In this document: in pieces, positions 6,110 through 6,225 of the stretch | How the letters are laid out: each line of letters begins with the position of its first letter | How positions within the stretch are numbered: position 1 is the stretch's first letter | Source of the DNA: Rhodospirillaceae bacterium | GTDB taxonomy: Bacteria; Pseudomonadota; Alphaproteobacteria; Rhodospirillales; Magnetovibrionaceae | NCBI GenBank assembly: GCA_002732845.1 | Contig: NVSZ01000019.1 | Coordinates: forward strand, 19,587-25,811 | Direction: 5' to 3' | Length of the DNA stretch: 6,225 nt | Made by a program: the position numbers and the translations under genes | The notes under the pieces: model-generated | The model's input: the letters and a program-made list of their open reading frames with translations, nothing else | Databases searched by the model: none | What the model was told of the DNA's origin: nothing

Positions 6110-6225
6110 AGGCCACTTCAACAGGAGCCGAAAGCTTTAACGGCATGCATCCGAATTTCTTTTTCTTTAAATAACGGCACGCTCTGTAAGCCTGTTTTCT
6201 GGAAATACCCATGACCCGTCCGCGA
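6099..6225 (-). CDS. C-terminal fragment of a SPOR-like domain protein (5' partial), possibly a D-Ala-D-Ala carboxypeptidase
   Basis: A minus-strand frame is open from the window edge for 41 codons and ends at TAG (6099-6101). It contains RVMGISRKQAYRACRYLKKK, then FGCMPLKL and a short tail ending in SIR. The spacing of a small glycine turn, SRxxAxxACRxLK, and an aromatic-Gly-Cys-Met strand resembles the second half of SPOR domains, which bind septal peptidoglycan. In Rhodospirillales such ends occur on secreted S11 D-alanyl-D-alanine carboxypeptidases; that full identity is a guess because only the tail is here. The 3' end overlaps the cyclase gene by 11 bases, tail to tail. A rival minus-strand frame ending at 6118 is also open but shows no recognisable pattern. 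Confidence 0.6.
   Translation of the reverse strand, partial: RGRVMGISRKQAYRACRYLKKKKFGCMPLKLSAPVEVASIR

Noticed and set aside
5792..6121. Minus-strand open frame of 109 codons opposite the GGDEF domain
   Set aside because: It lies antisense to the conserved GGDEF catalytic core and looks like a shadow of its codons.
6118..6225. Alternative minus-strand frame ending at the TGA at 6118-6120
   Set aside because: It is open for about 35 codons but lacks a recognisable protein pattern, whereas the frame ending at 6099 has a SPOR-like pattern and a coherent C-terminus.
1..6225. CRISPR array, insertion sequence, phage or defence island
   Set aside because: No spaced direct repeats, transposase, integrase, terminal inverted repeats or tRNA are present; the only tandem repeats lie in frame inside rpsF and rplI.

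Overview
The window reads as a chromosomal segment of an alphaproteobacterium, most likely a Rhodospirillales-like marine or aquatic lineage. The basis is the order rpsF-rpsR-(DUF2232 membrane protein)-rplI, the long Ala/Glu- and Lys/Pro/Ala-rich C-terminal tails on S6 and L9, the moderate GC content, and multidomain PAS signalling genes on both sides. The lineage is inferred from gene order and protein style; no marker was searched.

Layout, left to right. (1) Positions 1-1377, plus strand: the 3' part of a PAS-histidine kinase gene whose product ends in a complete bacteriohemerythrin domain; its start lies outside the window. (2) Positions 1389-1420: a hairpin terminator shared by convergent genes. 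(3) Positions 1451-3920, minus strand: a four-gene operon transcribed right to left, rpsF (S6), rpsR (S18), a polytopic DUF2232/YybS-like membrane protein, and rplI (L9). rpsF and rpsR overlap by one base (TAATG). A 14-bp perfect inverted repeat separates rpsR from the membrane-protein gene. (4) Positions 3921-4123: a divergent intergenic region with a likely rpsF promoter and a structured rpsF leader that may be the S6:S18 autoregulatory site. (5) Positions 4124-6109, plus strand: a membrane-anchored PAS-PAS-GGDEF diguanylate cyclase with intact active site and I-site. (6) Positions 6099-6225, minus strand: the last 41 codons of a further gene, overlapping the cyclase gene tail to tail; its C-terminus resembles a SPOR domain.

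Functionally, the core is a housekeeping ribosomal-protein operon carrying an uncharacterised membrane protein. It is flanked by two unrelated sensory genes, one that should sense O2 or redox state through a di-iron site and one that should make cyclic di-GMP in response to an envelope or cytoplasmic cue. Nothing in the sequence shows that the two sensors act together. I see no mobile element, CRISPR array, tRNA or rRNA. The points most worth checking are the kinase-hemerythrin fusion, the rpsF leader, the hairpin that leaves the membrane-protein gene without a visible Shine-Dalgarno, the in-frame 18-bp tandem repeats in rpsF, and the small overlapping C-terminal fragment at the right edge.
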